Source: Erythrobacter dokdonensis DSW-74 (lineage in GTDB: Bacteria > Pseudomonadota > Alphaproteobacteria > Sphingomonadales > Sphingomonadaceae). From it: DNA of 64,000 nt. Position numbers and translations under genes: made by a program. The notes under the pieces are model-generated. The model saw only the letters and a program-made list of their open reading frames with translations, had not been told where the DNA came from and did not search any database. The stretch is from contig NZ_LZYB01000003.1 of the NCBI RefSeq assembly GCF_001677335.1, positions 124,001 through 188,000 of the forward strand, read 5' to 3'. The number at the start of each line of letters is the position of its first letter. Position 1 is the stretch's first letter. Positions 1 through 9,798 of this stretch are shown here, in pieces.

Positions 1-837
1 AATCAATCCAGTCAATATCAGCGGTATGGTCAGCCATTGCCCCATCGATAGCCCGGTTCGTGCCGCGAAGTCAGCCAACTGTGCGTCCGGCTCGCGAAAA
101 AACTCGTTAACGAAGCGCGAAATTCCCATGCCCAGCGTGAACACCCCCGCCAGCAGTCCGGGACGATAGCGCGCGCGGGTTTTCCAGAAGAGCAGCATCA
201 TCACCACCAGCAGCGCCAGCCCTTCCAGTCCCGCCTGATAGAGTTGGCTGGGATGGCGTGGCAGTTCGCCCGCGCCCGGGAATATCATCGCCCAGGGGGC
301 GTCCGAGACCCGGCCCCACAGCTCGCCATTGATGAAATTCGCCAGTCGGCCGAGCAGCATTCCCATCGGCACGCCGACGCTGACGTAATCGACCACGCGG
401 ATGAAGTTCAGCTTGTCGCGCCACGCCACGAAAGCCATCGCCACCGTCACGCCGATCAGTCCGCCGTGAAAGCTCATCCCGCCGTCCCACAGCCGCAGCA
501 GTTTCCACGAGACGATTCCCTCGCCCGAAAAATCGGTGAAGACGGAAGGAATCCCGGTGTTCCCGCCGGTGTAGAACGCCGCATAGCCGAGCCGTCCGCC
601 GAGAATCACGCCGAGCGTGCAGTAGAAAAACAGGTCGTCGGCATGGCGCTGCGCCATCGGCGCGCCGGGCTGCTTCAGCATCTTCGAGGTGTGCCACCAG
701 GCGAAGATCACGCCGAGGAGGTAGGCCAGCGAATAGAACCGGAGCTGAAAGAACCCCAGGTCGATTCCCGGGCGCAGGCCGAGGTCCGACCAGTAGAGCG
801 GATCGGAGACGCCGCTTGCAGCAAGTAGTGACAGCAC
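1..837 (-). CDS. lgt: Prolipoprotein diacylglyceryl transferase (3' end cut by window)
   Basis: Lgt moves a diacylglyceryl group from phosphatidylglycerol to the lipobox cysteine of prolipoproteins at the inner membrane, the first step of lipoprotein maturation. The frame reads from a GTG at 837 through position 1 without a stop, so about 279 residues are present and the C-terminus is missing. Family motifs are visible: SFHGGLIG in the first half and the signature GRLANFINGELWGR, with several hydrophobic segments between. The GTG start is preceded by AAGGGG at a usual distance and no ATG lies closer. It is divergent from the acyl-CoA synthetase gene. Its substrates in this window would include PstS, the PhoA-like protein and the two small lipoproteins. 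Identification is firm; the start is likely. Confidence 0.93.
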   Translation of the reverse strand, partial: MLSLLAASGVSDPLYWSDLGLRPGIDLGFFQLRFYSLAYLLGVIFAWWHTSKMLKQPGAPMAQRHADDLFFYCTLGVILGGRLGYAAFYTGGNTGIPSVFTDFSGEGIVSWKLLRLWDGGMSFHGGLIGVTVAMAFVAWRDKLNFIRVVDYVSVGVPMGMLLGRLANFINGELWGRVSDAPWAMIFPGAGELPRHPSQLYQAGLEGLALLVVMMLLFWKTRARYRPGLLAGVFTLGMGISRFVNEFFREPDAQLADFAARTGLSMGQWLTIPLILTGLI

Positions 838-1026
838 GGAGCGAACCCCTTATTGACAATGATATGCCGTATCGGCGGGCCTGACATGGCCCTCGTCGCG
901 GGTGCTTCTGGCACAGCGCGCGGGGCAGGGGAAGGGGCGCAGGGCCGCGGGCAGGAACTGGGATCGGATGACCGGACACGCTTCAGGCGCGCCGGTTCTC
1001 CAACAAGAGAGAGGAAAGGATACCGC

Positions 1027-2742
1027 ATGCCCACCCAGCTGGACAATGCGCTCGAAGCGATCATCAGCGCGCTCACCGCTCCGGGTCAGCCGTTTGCCAC
1101 CGTGCCCTTCACCCGCGACGGGGTGGAGATGCCTGCCTTCGCCGGTGCCCCGCCGAGCCTTGCGCATTACTTCGCGCATTTCTGCAACGAGCATCGCGAC
1201 GTGCCTTTCCTCGTCGATGGCGATGTGCGGCTCACCTTCGCCGAGGCCTACAGCGCCGCGACCTGCGTGGCCGAAGGTCTGGTGACGGTTCACGGGGTGC
1301 ACAAGGGTGACCGGATCGGGATCGCCGCGCGCAATTCCGCCAACTGGATGATCGCCTACATGGGCATCATCATGGCCGGCGGCTGCGCCACGCTGCTCAA
1401 CGGCTTTTCCAGCGGCGAGGAACTGGCGCATGGCATCGACCTTGCCGAATGCAAGCTGGTGCTGGCCGACGAAGGCCGCGCCGCCCGCCTCGAGGGCCAT
1501 GATCACGGCGCCAGCGTCGTGCTTTTCAGCCACGGCAATCCCCCGTCCGAAGGCCTCGCCAATGTCTGGGCCGTGCCGCAGGGCACCAGCGCGGCAATGG
1601 CGATGCTGGGGCAGATCGGGCCGGACGATATCGCCACGATCCTTTACACCTCGGGTTCCACGGGCAAGTCCAAGGGCGCGTGGTCGGATCACCGCGGCGT
1701 CGTGCATGGCGTGATGAGCTATGTCAGCCAGAGCGCGATGGCCAAGGTCCATGTCGAAAGCCAGGAAGGCCCGATGACCGATCAGCCCTGCGCGCTGGTG
1801 GCCGTGCCGCTGTTCCACGTCACCGGCGAAGTGCCGCTGTTTCTCCAGAGCTTCGCGATCGCGCGCAAGCTGGTGCTGATGCCCAAGTGGGACGCAGGGC
1901 TGGCGATCCGGCTGATGGCGGATGAAAACGTCACCTATTTCGTCGGCGTGCCGCTGATGAGCTATGAAATCGCCAACCATCCCGACCGCGCGCAATACGA
2001 CCTGTCGAAGTGCAAAAGCTTTGCCGCAGGCGGCGCGCCGCGTCCGGTCGAGCATGTCACCCGCATCAAGGAAGCCTTTCCCGGCGGCTTCCCGCTGCTG
2101 GGCTATGGCCTGACCGAAACCAACGCGGTCGGCTGCGGCAATTTCAACGAGAACTATCTCGCCAAGCCCGGTTCGACCGGCCGCGCCAGCAAGCCGATGG
2201 TCGATCTGGCAATCCTCGACGATGACGGCAATCCGCTCTCCAATGGGCAGGTGGGCGAGGTCTGCATCCGCTCGGTCGCCAATTTCCGCGGCTACTGGAA
2301 GAACGAGGAGGCGACCAAGGCCGCTTTCACCGCCAACGGCTATTTCCGCACCGGCGACCTCGGCTATCTCGACGAGGACGACTACCTGTTCATCGTCGAC
2401 CGCAAGAAGGACATCATCATCCGCGGCGGGGAGAACATCTCCTGCATCGAGGTGGAAGATGCGATCTACGCGCATGACGACATCGGCGAATGTTCGGTCT
2501 TCGGCCTGCCGGACGAGCGTTTTGGCGAGGTGCCGGCGGCGGTTTTCCGGATGAAGGAAGGCCGTGCGGCGATCACGCCTGCTGAACTGCGCGCCTTCCT
2601 GCTGGAGCGGATCGCGCCGTTCAAGGTGCCGCTCGAACACCAGATCTGGATCACCGAGGAGGCGCTGCCCCGCCTCGGCACCCAGAAGATCGACAAGCGC
2701 AGCGTCAAGGCGCGCTACGGCAGCGAGGCGGTTGCCGCGTGA
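1027..2742 (+). CDS. Acyl-CoA synthetase (class I adenylate-forming, AMP-binding)
   Basis: Predicted to activate a carboxylic acid, probably a fatty acid, to its acyl-CoA through an acyl-adenylate in the cytoplasm. The 571-residue protein has the usual two-domain build: the phosphate-binding loop ILYTSGSTGKSKGA at about 205-218, the adenine motif GYGLTETNA, the hinge region RTGDLGYLDEDDY at about 441-453, DRKKDIIIRGGENIS, and the C-terminal catalytic lysine of GTQKIDKR near residue 554. The ATG at 1027 follows a GAGAGGAAAGGA ribosome-binding site; the frame is open further upstream, but that part has no family similarity that I recognise. glnD starts 8 bases downstream. Substrate chain length cannot be read from the sequence. 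Confidence 0.88.
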   Translation: MPTQLDNALEAIISALTAPGQPFATVPFTRDGVEMPAFAGAPPSLAHYFAHFCNEHRDVPFLVDGDVRLTFAEAYSAATCVAEGLVTVHGVHKGDRIGIAARNSANWMIAYMGIIMAGGCATLLNGFSSGEELAHGIDLAECKLVLADEGRAARLEGHDHGASVVLFSHGNPPSEGLANVWAVPQGTSAAMAMLGQIGPDDIATILYTSGSTGKSKGAWSDHRGVVHGVMSYVSQSAMAKVHVESQEGPMTDQPCALVAVPLFHVTGEVPLFLQSFAIARKLVLMPKWDAGLAIRLMADENVTYFVGVPLMSYEIANHPDRAQYDLSKCKSFAAGGAPRPVEHVTRIKEAFPGGFPLLGYGLTETNAVGCGNFNENYLAKPGSTGRASKPMVDLAILDDDGNPLSNGQVGEVCIRSVANFRGYWKNEEATKAAFTANGYFRTGDLGYLDEDDYLFIVDRKKDIIIRGGENISCIEVEDAIYAHDDIGECSVFGLPDERFGEVPAAVFRMKEGRAAITPAELRAFLLERIAPFKVPLEHQIWITEEALPRLGTQKIDKRSVKARYGSEAVAA

Positions 2743-2749
2743 GTGTGAC

Positions 2750-5509
2750 GTGAGTCCGAGGCGCGTCCCCGGCCAGCGCGCGATCATCGACCGGCGCGCG
2801 CTGGCCGAGGAAATCGCCGCGCTGCACGAGGCCCACGGGGCCGCCTCGCGCGGGGCAATCGTGAAGGCGCTGCGCGACGCGCTGGGCGAGGGACGCTGCG
2901 AACTGGAGCGCCGCCTCGCCGTGGCGCCCTCGGCCGGTCACGAGGTGACGGGGGGCTATTCCTTCCTCACCGACCAGCTTTTGCGGGTGATCCACGATCA
3001 CGTCACCACGCACCTCTATCCCGTTCCCAACCGCACCCGGGCCGAACGGCTCGCGATCCTTGCCGTGGGCGGCTACGGACGCGCCGAGATGGCGCCCCAT
3101 TCGGATATCGACATCGCCTTCATCACTCCGATGAAGCGTTCGCCTTGGTGCGAACAGGTGATCGAGGCGATGCTTTACATCCTGTGGGATCTCGGTCTCA
3201 AGGTCGGCCATTCGAGCCGCACCGTTGCCGATACGATGCGCATGGCGAAAGAGGATCTGACCATCCGCACCGCGCTGCTCGAAGGGCGGCTGGTGTGGGG
3301 CGACCAGCAGCTTTACGAGGAACTGCGCCAGCGTTTCTGGCAGGAGGTCGCCAAGGGCAGCGAACGCCAGTTCCTGACCCAGAAGCTGGCCGAACGCGAC
3401 GCGCGGCACAAGCGCATGGGCGACAGCCGCTATGTCGTCGAGCCCAACATCAAGGACGGCAAGGGGGGCTTGCGCGACCTGCAAACGCTCTACTGGATCG
3501 GCAAATATGTCCACCGTGTCCAGAACGCCGCCGAACTGGTCGATGTCGGCCTGCTGACCGCCAACGAATATCGCAGCTTCCGCCGCGCGGAGGGGTTCCT
3601 GCTGGCGGTGCGTTGCCACATGCACATCATCACCGGCCGCGCCGAGGACCGGCTGACCTTCGATCTGCAGCGCGCCGTGGCCGAGCGCATGCTGTTCGCC
3701 GACCGCCCCGGCAAAAGCGCGGTCGAGCGGTTCATGCAGTACTATTTCCTTCAGGCGAAACGCGTCGGCAGCCTGACCGGCGTGTTCCTGGCGCACCTCG
3801 ACGATGAATTCGCGAAGAAGCGCACCCGCAGCGGTTTCTTTGCCGGCTGGACCCAGCGACCCCGCGTGTTCAAGGGCTATATGGTCGAAGGCGGACGCTT
3901 GCGCGCACCGGGTGACGACTGGTTCCGGGCCGATCCGGTGCGGCTGATCGAGCTGTTCCAGGTGGCCGAGGCCGAGGGGCTGGAGGTCCACCCCGAAACC
4001 ATGCGCCTTGCCGACCGCGATGCGAAGCTGATCGATGGCAAGGTGCGCCGCGACAAGCGGGCCAACGCCCTGTTCCTGGATCTGCTGGCGGGCCGCAAGG
4101 ATCCCGAAACCGCCCTCAGGTGGATGAACGAGGCGGGCGTGTTCGGCCGGTTCGTGCCCGACTTCGGCCGGGTCAACGCGCAGATGCAGTTCGACATGTA
4201 TCACCACTACACCGTCGACGAGCACACCATCCGCGCCATCGGGCTCCTGTCCCAGATCGAGCGCGGGCTGCTTGCCGCCGATCACCCGCGCGCGACCCGC
4301 GAGATTTCCAAGGTGGCCTCGCGGCGCGCGCTGTTCGTCGCGGTGCTGCTGCATGACATTGCCAAGGGACGGGGCGGGGATCATTCGGAACTCGGCGCGG
4401 AGGTGGCACACCGGCTGTGTCCGCGCTTCGGGCTGGACGAAAAAGAGACCGATCTGGTCGCCTGGCTGGTGCTGCATCACCTGCTCATGAGCCGCACCGC
4501 ACAGAAGCGGGATCTCACCGATCCCAAGACGATCGAGGATTTCGTCGCCGAGGTGCAGAGCCTCGAGCGGCTGCGCAATCTCGCGATCCTGACCGCGGTC
4601 GACATCCGCGCCGTTGGTCCCGGCACCTGGAACAGCTGGAAAGGCCAGCTGCTGGGCGAACTCTACGATGCCGCGCAGGAGCGCCTGCGACTGGGCCACA
4701 AGGGGTCCGGCCGGGCGCAGCGCGTGGCGGCGAAGAAAGAGGCGGTGGCGCGGCTGCTGGGCGAACACGAGCATCTTGTCGAGGCAATCGGCGCGCTGCT
4801 GGCCGATGCCTACTGGATCGCGGAGCCCGAAGATATCATCGCCAGCAATCTGTTGCAATATGATGCCGCGCGCGCCGCGCAGGAGCAGCTTTCGATCCAC
4901 TGCGAGCCGGATGAGACCCGCGGCGCGACCCGCGTCAATGTCATTGCCGCCGACCATCCCGGACTGTTCTATCGCATGGCGGGCGGGATCCATCTGGCCG
5001 GCGGGAACATCATCGATGCGCGCATCCACACCGCGAAAAGCGGCTATGCCTTCGACAATTTCCTCGTGCAGGACCAGCATGGTCAGCCTCTGGGCGAGGA
5101 AGCGCAGATCGCGCGCATCAAGAAGGGTATCCGCGACGCGCTGCTGGCCAAGGTCGAACTGGTACCCAAGCTTGCTGCGCGCCCGCTGGCGCATTCCCGT
5201 GCGAAGGCCTTCGACGTTGCTCCGCGGGTCGGGTTCGACAATGATGCCTCGAACAATTTCACGGTCATCGAAGTTACCGCACGCGATCGCCCGGCGCTGC
5301 TCAACCGGCTCGCCCATGCACTCTACAAGGCCAGCCTGATCGTCCATTCGGCGCATATCACGGCCTATGGCGAGGCGGCGGCGGACACATTCTATGTGAC
5401 CGATCTGACGGGTGCCAAGGTCAAGGCTCCCGAACGTCTCGCCGAGATCGAGGCGGCGCTGCTCGAAGCAGCGAGCGACCGCCGCCAGCGCCAGCTCGAG
5501 CAGGCTTGA
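2750..5509 (+). CDS. glnD: Bifunctional [protein-PII] uridylyltransferase / uridylyl-removing enzyme
   Basis: GlnD senses glutamine and adds UMP to, or removes it from, the PII proteins GlnB/GlnK, so controlling glutamine synthetase activity and nitrogen regulation. The 919-residue protein carries the nucleotidyltransferase motif GGYGRAEMAPHSDID at about 107-121, an HD phosphohydrolase domain with LLHDIAKGRGGDHSE around 533-547, and two C-terminal ACT domains (about 725-795 and 836-910) that bind glutamine. The length is normal for alphaproteobacterial GlnD. The frame is open upstream into the synthetase gene; the GTG at 2750 is chosen because it lies just after that gene's stop and about 20 residues before the first conserved region. 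No PII or glnA gene is in the window. Confidence 0.94.
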   Translation: MSPRRVPGQRAIIDRRALAEEIAALHEAHGAASRGAIVKALRDALGEGRCELERRLAVAPSAGHEVTGGYSFLTDQLLRVIHDHVTTHLYPVPNRTRAERLAILAVGGYGRAEMAPHSDIDIAFITPMKRSPWCEQVIEAMLYILWDLGLKVGHSSRTVADTMRMAKEDLTIRTALLEGRLVWGDQQLYEELRQRFWQEVAKGSERQFLTQKLAERDARHKRMGDSRYVVEPNIKDGKGGLRDLQTLYWIGKYVHRVQNAAELVDVGLLTANEYRSFRRAEGFLLAVRCHMHIITGRAEDRLTFDLQRAVAERMLFADRPGKSAVERFMQYYFLQAKRVGSLTGVFLAHLDDEFAKKRTRSGFFAGWTQRPRVFKGYMVEGGRLRAPGDDWFRADPVRLIELFQVAEAEGLEVHPETMRLADRDAKLIDGKVRRDKRANALFLDLLAGRKDPETALRWMNEAGVFGRFVPDFGRVNAQMQFDMYHHYTVDEHTIRAIGLLSQIERGLLAADHPRATREISKVASRRALFVAVLLHDIAKGRGGDHSELGAEVAHRLCPRFGLDEKETDLVAWLVLHHLLMSRTAQKRDLTDPKTIEDFVAEVQSLERLRNLAILTAVDIRAVGPGTWNSWKGQLLGELYDAAQERLRLGHKGSGRAQRVAAKKEAVARLLGEHEHLVEAIGALLADAYWIAEPEDIIASNLLQYDAARAAQEQLSIHCEPDETRGATRVNVIAADHPGLFYRMAGGIHLAGGNIIDARIHTAKSGYAFDNFLVQDQHGQPLGEEAQIARIKKGIRDALLAKVELVPKLAARPLAHSRAKAFDVAPRVGFDNDASNNFTVIEVTARDRPALLNRLAHALYKASLIVHSAHITAYGEAAADTFYVTDLTGAKVKAPERLAEIEAALLEAASDRRQRQLEQA

Positions 5510-5610
5510 TCGGGCGCAATGGGCGCTCTGTCGAAGCCTGAGCCACATTAGGTTGCATTCCTGCAACTCTTCGCTATTCCCCCGCGCCTCAACTCAGGGA
5601 GAGTTCGATA

Positions 5611-7965
5611 ATGCTTACCAAATCCCCCGTTGCCGGCCGCTTGCGGCTTGGCAAGACCGCGCTGCTGCTTTCCGCTGCGGCCCTGGCCCCCTATGCTGCT
5701 AGCGCCCAGGACGTCGAAACTGACGACCAGCCGCAACAGCGCGCCAGCGCAATCGACACCATCAACGAAATCCTCGTCACCGGCACCAAGACCCGTGACC
5801 CGGAAAACGTGCAGGACATTCCGCTGGCCGTGACCGCGTTCAACGCCGGCACGCTTGAAGCCTTCAAGATCCGCGACATCCAAGGCCTGTCGTTCCAGGC
5901 GCCGACGGTCAGCCTTGACCAGATCGGCACCAGCCGCGGTACCGCCAACTTCACCGTCCGCGGTCTTGGCATCAATTCCTCGATCCCCTCGATCGACCCG
6001 ACCGTGGGCGTGTTCGTCGACGGCGTCTATCTCGGCATCAACGGCGGCGTCGTGTTCGACCTGTTCGACCTTGAAAGCGTCGAAATCCTGCGCGGTCCGC
6101 AGGGCGTGCTGTTCGGCCGCAACGTGACCGGCGGCGCGGTGGTAATCAACACCGGCAACCCGACCGAGGACTTCCGCGGCAAGTTCCGCGCGGCAGTCGA
6201 CGGCCCGGCACTGGATGGCGGCCGCGGCGGCCCGAACTACACCGTGAGCGGCGTGGTCTCCGGCCCGATCGTCGAGGACGTGCTGCTGTTCAAGGTCGGC
6301 GCCTATTACAACAAGGACGAAGGCTATTTCCGCAACCTCGCCTCGCTGACCAATCCGAACATTCCGGAAAATCACGGCAAGGCGGAAACAAAGATCCTGC
6401 GCGGCGCGCTCGAAGCGCGTCTGGGCGATCTGACCCTGACCGGCAAGCTCGACTATTTCGAGAGCGACGGCGACGGCCCCTCGGCCCAGAACCGCGCGTT
6501 CTTCGATCGCAACAGCTTCGATATCGCGATTGACGAGCCGGGCGCCTACGCCAACGAGATCTGGACCGGCTCGCTCACCGCCGAATGGGATATCGGCCCG
6601 GGCACGCTGACCAATGTCTTCGGCTGGCGCGACTACGATGCTACCACCAACGGCGATATCGACGCGACCCCGCTGTTCCTGTTCCACTCGAACACCGAGA
6701 CGACGCAGGAGCAGTTCTCGAACGAATTGCGCTACGCCATGTCGTTCGATCGGCTTGATCTGACCATCGGCGGCTTCTGGTTCGAACAGGACCTGGCCTA
6801 TACCGAAGTGCGTGCGCTGCGCCGCGATCTGCCGCCGGCCTTGCAGCCCCCGCTGTTCTTCGGCGGCGGTTCGCAGAACCACGAGGTGATCGGCCTGTTC
6901 GCCAACGCGCAGTACGAAGTGCTCGACAACCTGTCGATCATCGCCGGGATCCGCTGGAACCAGGAAACCAAGGATGCGGGCGTGACCTACATCATTCCGC
7001 GCGCCCCGTGTTCGGTGGTGCAGGGCACCTGCCCGACCGGCAGCCAGCCTTTCGACCCGGCGACCGAGACCGACGGCTTCACCGACCGTGTGCGGTTCCG
7101 CAACGTCTCGCCCAAGCTCGGCCTGCAGTACCAGTTCGCCGATAGCCAGATCTACGGCCACTGGAGCCGGGGCTTCCGTTCGGGCGGTTACAACTTCCGC
7201 ATCACCAACATCCCGGTGTTCAACCGCGCCTTCGCGGCGACCGGCGATCTGTTCTTCGACGAAGAGCAGGTCGACAATTACGAACTGGGCGGCAAGTTCC
7301 AGACCGCGGACGGCTCCTTCACGCTCAACGTGGCGGGCTACGTGACCAAGGTCGGCAACATGCAGCGCGAGGTGAACCTGGCCGATCCGGGCGCGGGCGT
7401 TGTGCAGAACATCCTCAACACCGCCGACGCCACGATCGCCGGTTTCGAGGCCGAAGCACGCATGCGTGTGTCGGACAGCCTCGTGTTCACGGCCAATATC
7501 GGCATCATCGACGCCGAGTATGACGAGGTGCTGTTCGATATCTCGGGCGACGGTCTGATCAACGATGCCGATCTCGACCTGAGCCTGCCGCGCGTTCCCC
7601 CGATCACGGTGGGTGCTGGCCTGATCCATGACTGGGATCTGGGCAGCAGCAACATCGTGACCCGGGTGAACTACCAGTACCGTGATGAAGCAGCCTATAC
7701 CGACGACAACCTCGGCTGGCTCAACGCGCTCTCGAACCTCGAGGCGAACATCACCTGGAATACCCCGGTCGATGGCCTGTCCCTGTCGGTCTATGGCCGC
7801 AACCTGCTCGACGAAGTGCAGGAAGGCGGCGATACGCAGGTTCCGTTCGGTGGCCCGAACTCGACCGGCGTGCGCCAGCCCTTTGCGCCGAACCCGACGG
7901 CCGGCACCTTCTCGCCGCTGATGCGCGGCCGGAACATCGGCATCGAGGCGATGTTCGAGTTCTGA
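5611..7965 (+). CDS. TonB-dependent receptor
   Basis: Outer-membrane active transporter driven by the TonB-ExbBD complex; the ligand is unknown. The 784-residue protein starts with a signal peptide (charged start, hydrophobic stretch, cleavage after about ASAQ), then a candidate TonB box around NEILVTGTK, a plug domain (about residues 50-170, with VRGLGINSSIPSIDP and LRGPQGVLFGRN), and a C-terminal 22-strand barrel ending in the terminal phenylalanine expected for BAM recognition. It resembles the large sphingomonad TonB-receptor families that take up organic substrates rather than a classical siderophore receptor, but that is inference. It stands alone, followed by a strong hairpin terminator. 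Confidence 0.9.
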   Translation: MLTKSPVAGRLRLGKTALLLSAAALAPYAASAQDVETDDQPQQRASAIDTINEILVTGTKTRDPENVQDIPLAVTAFNAGTLEAFKIRDIQGLSFQAPTVSLDQIGTSRGTANFTVRGLGINSSIPSIDPTVGVFVDGVYLGINGGVVFDLFDLESVEILRGPQGVLFGRNVTGGAVVINTGNPTEDFRGKFRAAVDGPALDGGRGGPNYTVSGVVSGPIVEDVLLFKVGAYYNKDEGYFRNLASLTNPNIPENHGKAETKILRGALEARLGDLTLTGKLDYFESDGDGPSAQNRAFFDRNSFDIAIDEPGAYANEIWTGSLTAEWDIGPGTLTNVFGWRDYDATTNGDIDATPLFLFHSNTETTQEQFSNELRYAMSFDRLDLTIGGFWFEQDLAYTEVRALRRDLPPALQPPLFFGGGSQNHEVIGLFANAQYEVLDNLSIIAGIRWNQETKDAGVTYIIPRAPCSVVQGTCPTGSQPFDPATETDGFTDRVRFRNVSPKLGLQYQFADSQIYGHWSRGFRSGGYNFRITNIPVFNRAFAATGDLFFDEEQVDNYELGGKFQTADGSFTLNVAGYVTKVGNMQREVNLADPGAGVVQNILNTADATIAGFEAEARMRVSDSLVFTANIGIIDAEYDEVLFDISGDGLINDADLDLSLPRVPPITVGAGLIHDWDLGSSNIVTRVNYQYRDEAAYTDDNLGWLNALSNLEANITWNTPVDGLSLSVYGRNLLDEVQEGGDTQVPFGGPNSTGVRQPFAPNPTAGTFSPLMRGRNIGIEAMFEF

Positions 7966-7991
7966 TCGGGGCGAAAGCCTGGAACAAGAGG

Positions 7992-8022
7992 AAGGGCGCT
8001 CCGGCAACGGGGCGCCCTTTTT
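7992..8022 (+). terminator. Rho-independent terminator after the TonB receptor
   Basis: An 8-bp perfect stem (AAGGGCGC at 7992-7999 with GCGCCCTT at 8012-8019) is followed by a T run. It lies 27 bases after the receptor stop codon and before the convergent gene, whose stop is at 8026. Confidence 0.85.
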
Positions 8023-8025
8023 CGT

Positions 8026-8496
8026 TCAGTCCCCGCTGGTGGCGAGCAGCAGCGCGATGGCGGTGTCGTCGAATGCGACGAAGGCCCATTCGATTGCTGC
8101 GTCCGTGAGAGGATTCCAGCCGAAATACATGCGGTTGGTGACGATCTGCCGCGTGCGGGGATCGAAGCACGCAAGAAAGTCCCCTGCCATCGCCTGCGCA
8201 TCGCCCTCGCCCAGCCACGGCTGCTGCGGCAACGCCATGTCATGCGCGAAAGCCTCGACCAGCGCAGTAGCGGCCGAGCGCGCCCCGTCCGGTGCCGCCT
8301 CGGCGTCGAGCAGTTCCCAATTTGCACCGATCGGCTGATAGCCGAGCGAGGTCACGAAGCTGTCGGCGCACGCGCAGTGCAAACCCGGCAGGGCATCAAG
8401 CGGGCGCGCGACGAACCGCACCTCGGCCTGATGGCCGCACAGCCGTTCGCGCCACTTCCCGAAGAACGCATCGAGCCGGGCGAGCGTATCGCTCAC
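8026..8496 (-). CDS. Hypothetical protein, about 156 residues
   Basis: I do not recognise a named domain. The protein has no signal peptide or membrane segment and is mildly acidic, with several aromatic residues in the C-terminal half (NRMYFGWNPL, IEWAFVAFDD). It begins MSDTLARLDAFFGKW and contains a possible metal- or redox-capable stretch, LHCACADS, near residue 40, whose function is not assigned. It lies 6 bases upstream of yggS on the same strand, so the two are probably co-transcribed with this gene first. Codon use is typical of the neighbours, so it is probably a real cytosolic protein. Confidence 0.7.
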   Translation of the reverse strand: MSDTLARLDAFFGKWRERLCGHQAEVRFVARPLDALPGLHCACADSFVTSLGYQPIGANWELLDAEAAPDGARSAATALVEAFAHDMALPQQPWLGEGDAQAMAGDFLACFDPRTRQIVTNRMYFGWNPLTDAAIEWAFVAFDDTAIALLLATSGD

Positions 8497-8502
8497 CCGC
8501 GC

Positions 8503-9165
8503 CTAGCCCCGCGCCCCGAACAGCGCGGTCCCCACCCGGACATGGGTCGCCCCCAGCATCACGGCCGTCTCGTAATCCCCGCTCATCCCCATGCTGAGCC
8601 CTTCAAGGCCATGATCCGCCGCCAGCTTGGCGAGCAGCGCAAAGAACGGCGCAGGCTCGATATCGGCAGGGGGAATGCACATCAGTCCCGCGAGCGGGAT
8701 GTCCGCCGCGCGCACCGCATCCAGAAAGGCAGGCAGTTCCGCAATCGGGCACCCGCCCTTCTGCGCCTCGTCGCCGATATTGACCTGGACAAAGCACGGC
8801 ACCCGCCTGCCCTGCCTTTCCATCGCCTTGGCGAGCGCGGCGAGCAGGCTCGGCCGGTCGAGCGAGTGGATGACGTCGAACAACGCCACCGCCTCGTCGG
8901 CCTTGTTCGATTGCAGCTGGCCGATGAGGTGCAGTTCGATGTCGGGATGAGCTTCGCGCAAGGCGGGCCACTTGCCCTGAGCCTCCTGCACCCGGTTCTC
9001 GCCGAACACGCGCTGGCCCGCATCGATCAGCGGCTTGATCGCGTCCGCGCCCTTGGTCTTGCTGACCGCAATCAGCGTGACGTCCTCCGGCCTGCGCCGC
9101 GCGGGCTTGCACACGCGGGCGATGTTGCCGCGGACTTCTGCGAGGCGGGTTGCTGCATTTTCCAT
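8503..9165 (-). CDS. YggS/PLPBP family pyridoxal-phosphate homeostasis protein
   Basis: Members bind pyridoxal 5'-phosphate in a single alanine-racemase-like TIM barrel and help control vitamin B6 and amino-acid pools; no enzyme activity is firmly known. The 220-residue protein has the PLP-lysine motif IAVSKTKG (Lys about 36), GENRVQEAQGKW, HLIGQLQSNK, the CFVQVNIGDEAQKGG segment and the C-terminal phosphate-binding SMGMSGDYETA and VRVGTALFG. Length and motif order match the family. The start at 9165 faces the ThiE/TenI-like gene, and the two 5' regions nearly touch. In many bacteria this family sits near division or proline-synthesis genes; here ftsK is two genes away. Confidence 0.92.
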   Translation of the reverse strand: MENAATRLAEVRGNIARVCKPARRRPEDVTLIAVSKTKGADAIKPLIDAGQRVFGENRVQEAQGKWPALREAHPDIELHLIGQLQSNKADEAVALFDVIHSLDRPSLLAALAKAMERQGRRVPCFVQVNIGDEAQKGGCPIAELPAFLDAVRAADIPLAGLMCIPPADIEPAPFFALLAKLAADHGLEGLSMGMSGDYETAVMLGATHVRVGTALFGARG

Positions 9166-9187
9166 GGGGCGGCTCTATAGCGGCTCG

Positions 9188-9724
9188 GTGACGCGCGCCA
9201 ATCCCCTGCCCCGCCTGTGGCTCATCAGCGACCAACGCAACGATGCCGCGCTCGAGCGCGCCCTGACCCGTCTGCCGCGCGGTTCGGGCTTCGTCTATCG
9301 CCATTACCACCTGCCCGATCCGGAGCGCCTCCGGCGCTTCCTCGCCTTGCGGCGCGTCGCACGGGCGCGGGGACATGTCGTAATTCTCGCTGATAGCGCG
9401 CTGACCGCCCGTGAATGGGGGGCAGACGGAATCTATGGTGCGCCGCGCAGTCTCTATCCGCGTCGTGCCGGGCTGATCCATCTCGCCACGGCCCACGACA
9501 TGGCGGAACTGGGCCTCGCGGCAAGGCTGGGTGCGGATGCCGCGCTGCTTTCGCCGGTGTTTCCGACCCGCACCCATCCGGGCGGCGCGGTGCTCGGCCC
9601 CGTGCGCTTTCGCCTGCTGGCGCGGCAATCGCGCATGCCTGTGATCGCGCTGGGCGGGATGACTGCCGGACGCGCCCGCGCGATAAGCTGGCCGCGCTGG
9701 GCCGCGATCGACGGATTGAGCTGA
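9188..9724 (+). CDS. Thiamine-phosphate synthase-like protein (ThiE/TenI family)
   Basis: This looks like a short ThiE/TenI barrel, which in ThiE joins HMP-PP and thiazole phosphate to thiamine phosphate. The best support is LLSPVFPTRTHPGG, close to the ThiE phosphate-loop segment, followed by PVIALGGMTAGRA. The start is uncertain: GTG at 9188 (178 residues) or ATG at 9164, which would overlap the divergent yggS start. The protein is shorter than typical ThiE (about 210) and the N-terminal substrate-binding strands are poorly conserved, so it may be a TenI-like regulator or a diverged enzyme. No other thiamine gene is nearby. Confidence 0.7.
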   Translation: MTRANPLPRLWLISDQRNDAALERALTRLPRGSGFVYRHYHLPDPERLRRFLALRRVARARGHVVILADSALTAREWGADGIYGAPRSLYPRRAGLIHLATAHDMAELGLAARLGADAALLSPVFPTRTHPGGAVLGPVRFRLLARQSRMPVIALGGMTAGRARAISWPRWAAIDGLS

Positions 9725-9798
9725 ACAACGCTTCGCCGCACATCGCTTGACCGCTCGCGCCCGAGGATTCATGATGTGTTCCGCCTAGGAGAACCATC

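Noticed and set aside
853..858. TTGACA box upstream of the acyl-CoA synthetase
   Set aside because: No -10 element lies at the right distance, so a promoter call is not supported.
850..5566. Very long open frames on the minus strand opposite the acyl-CoA synthetase and glnD genes (over 600 and 900 codons)
   Set aside because: They follow from GC-rich third positions opposite strongly coding frames. They have no recognisable domains, and the plus-strand proteins have complete motifs.
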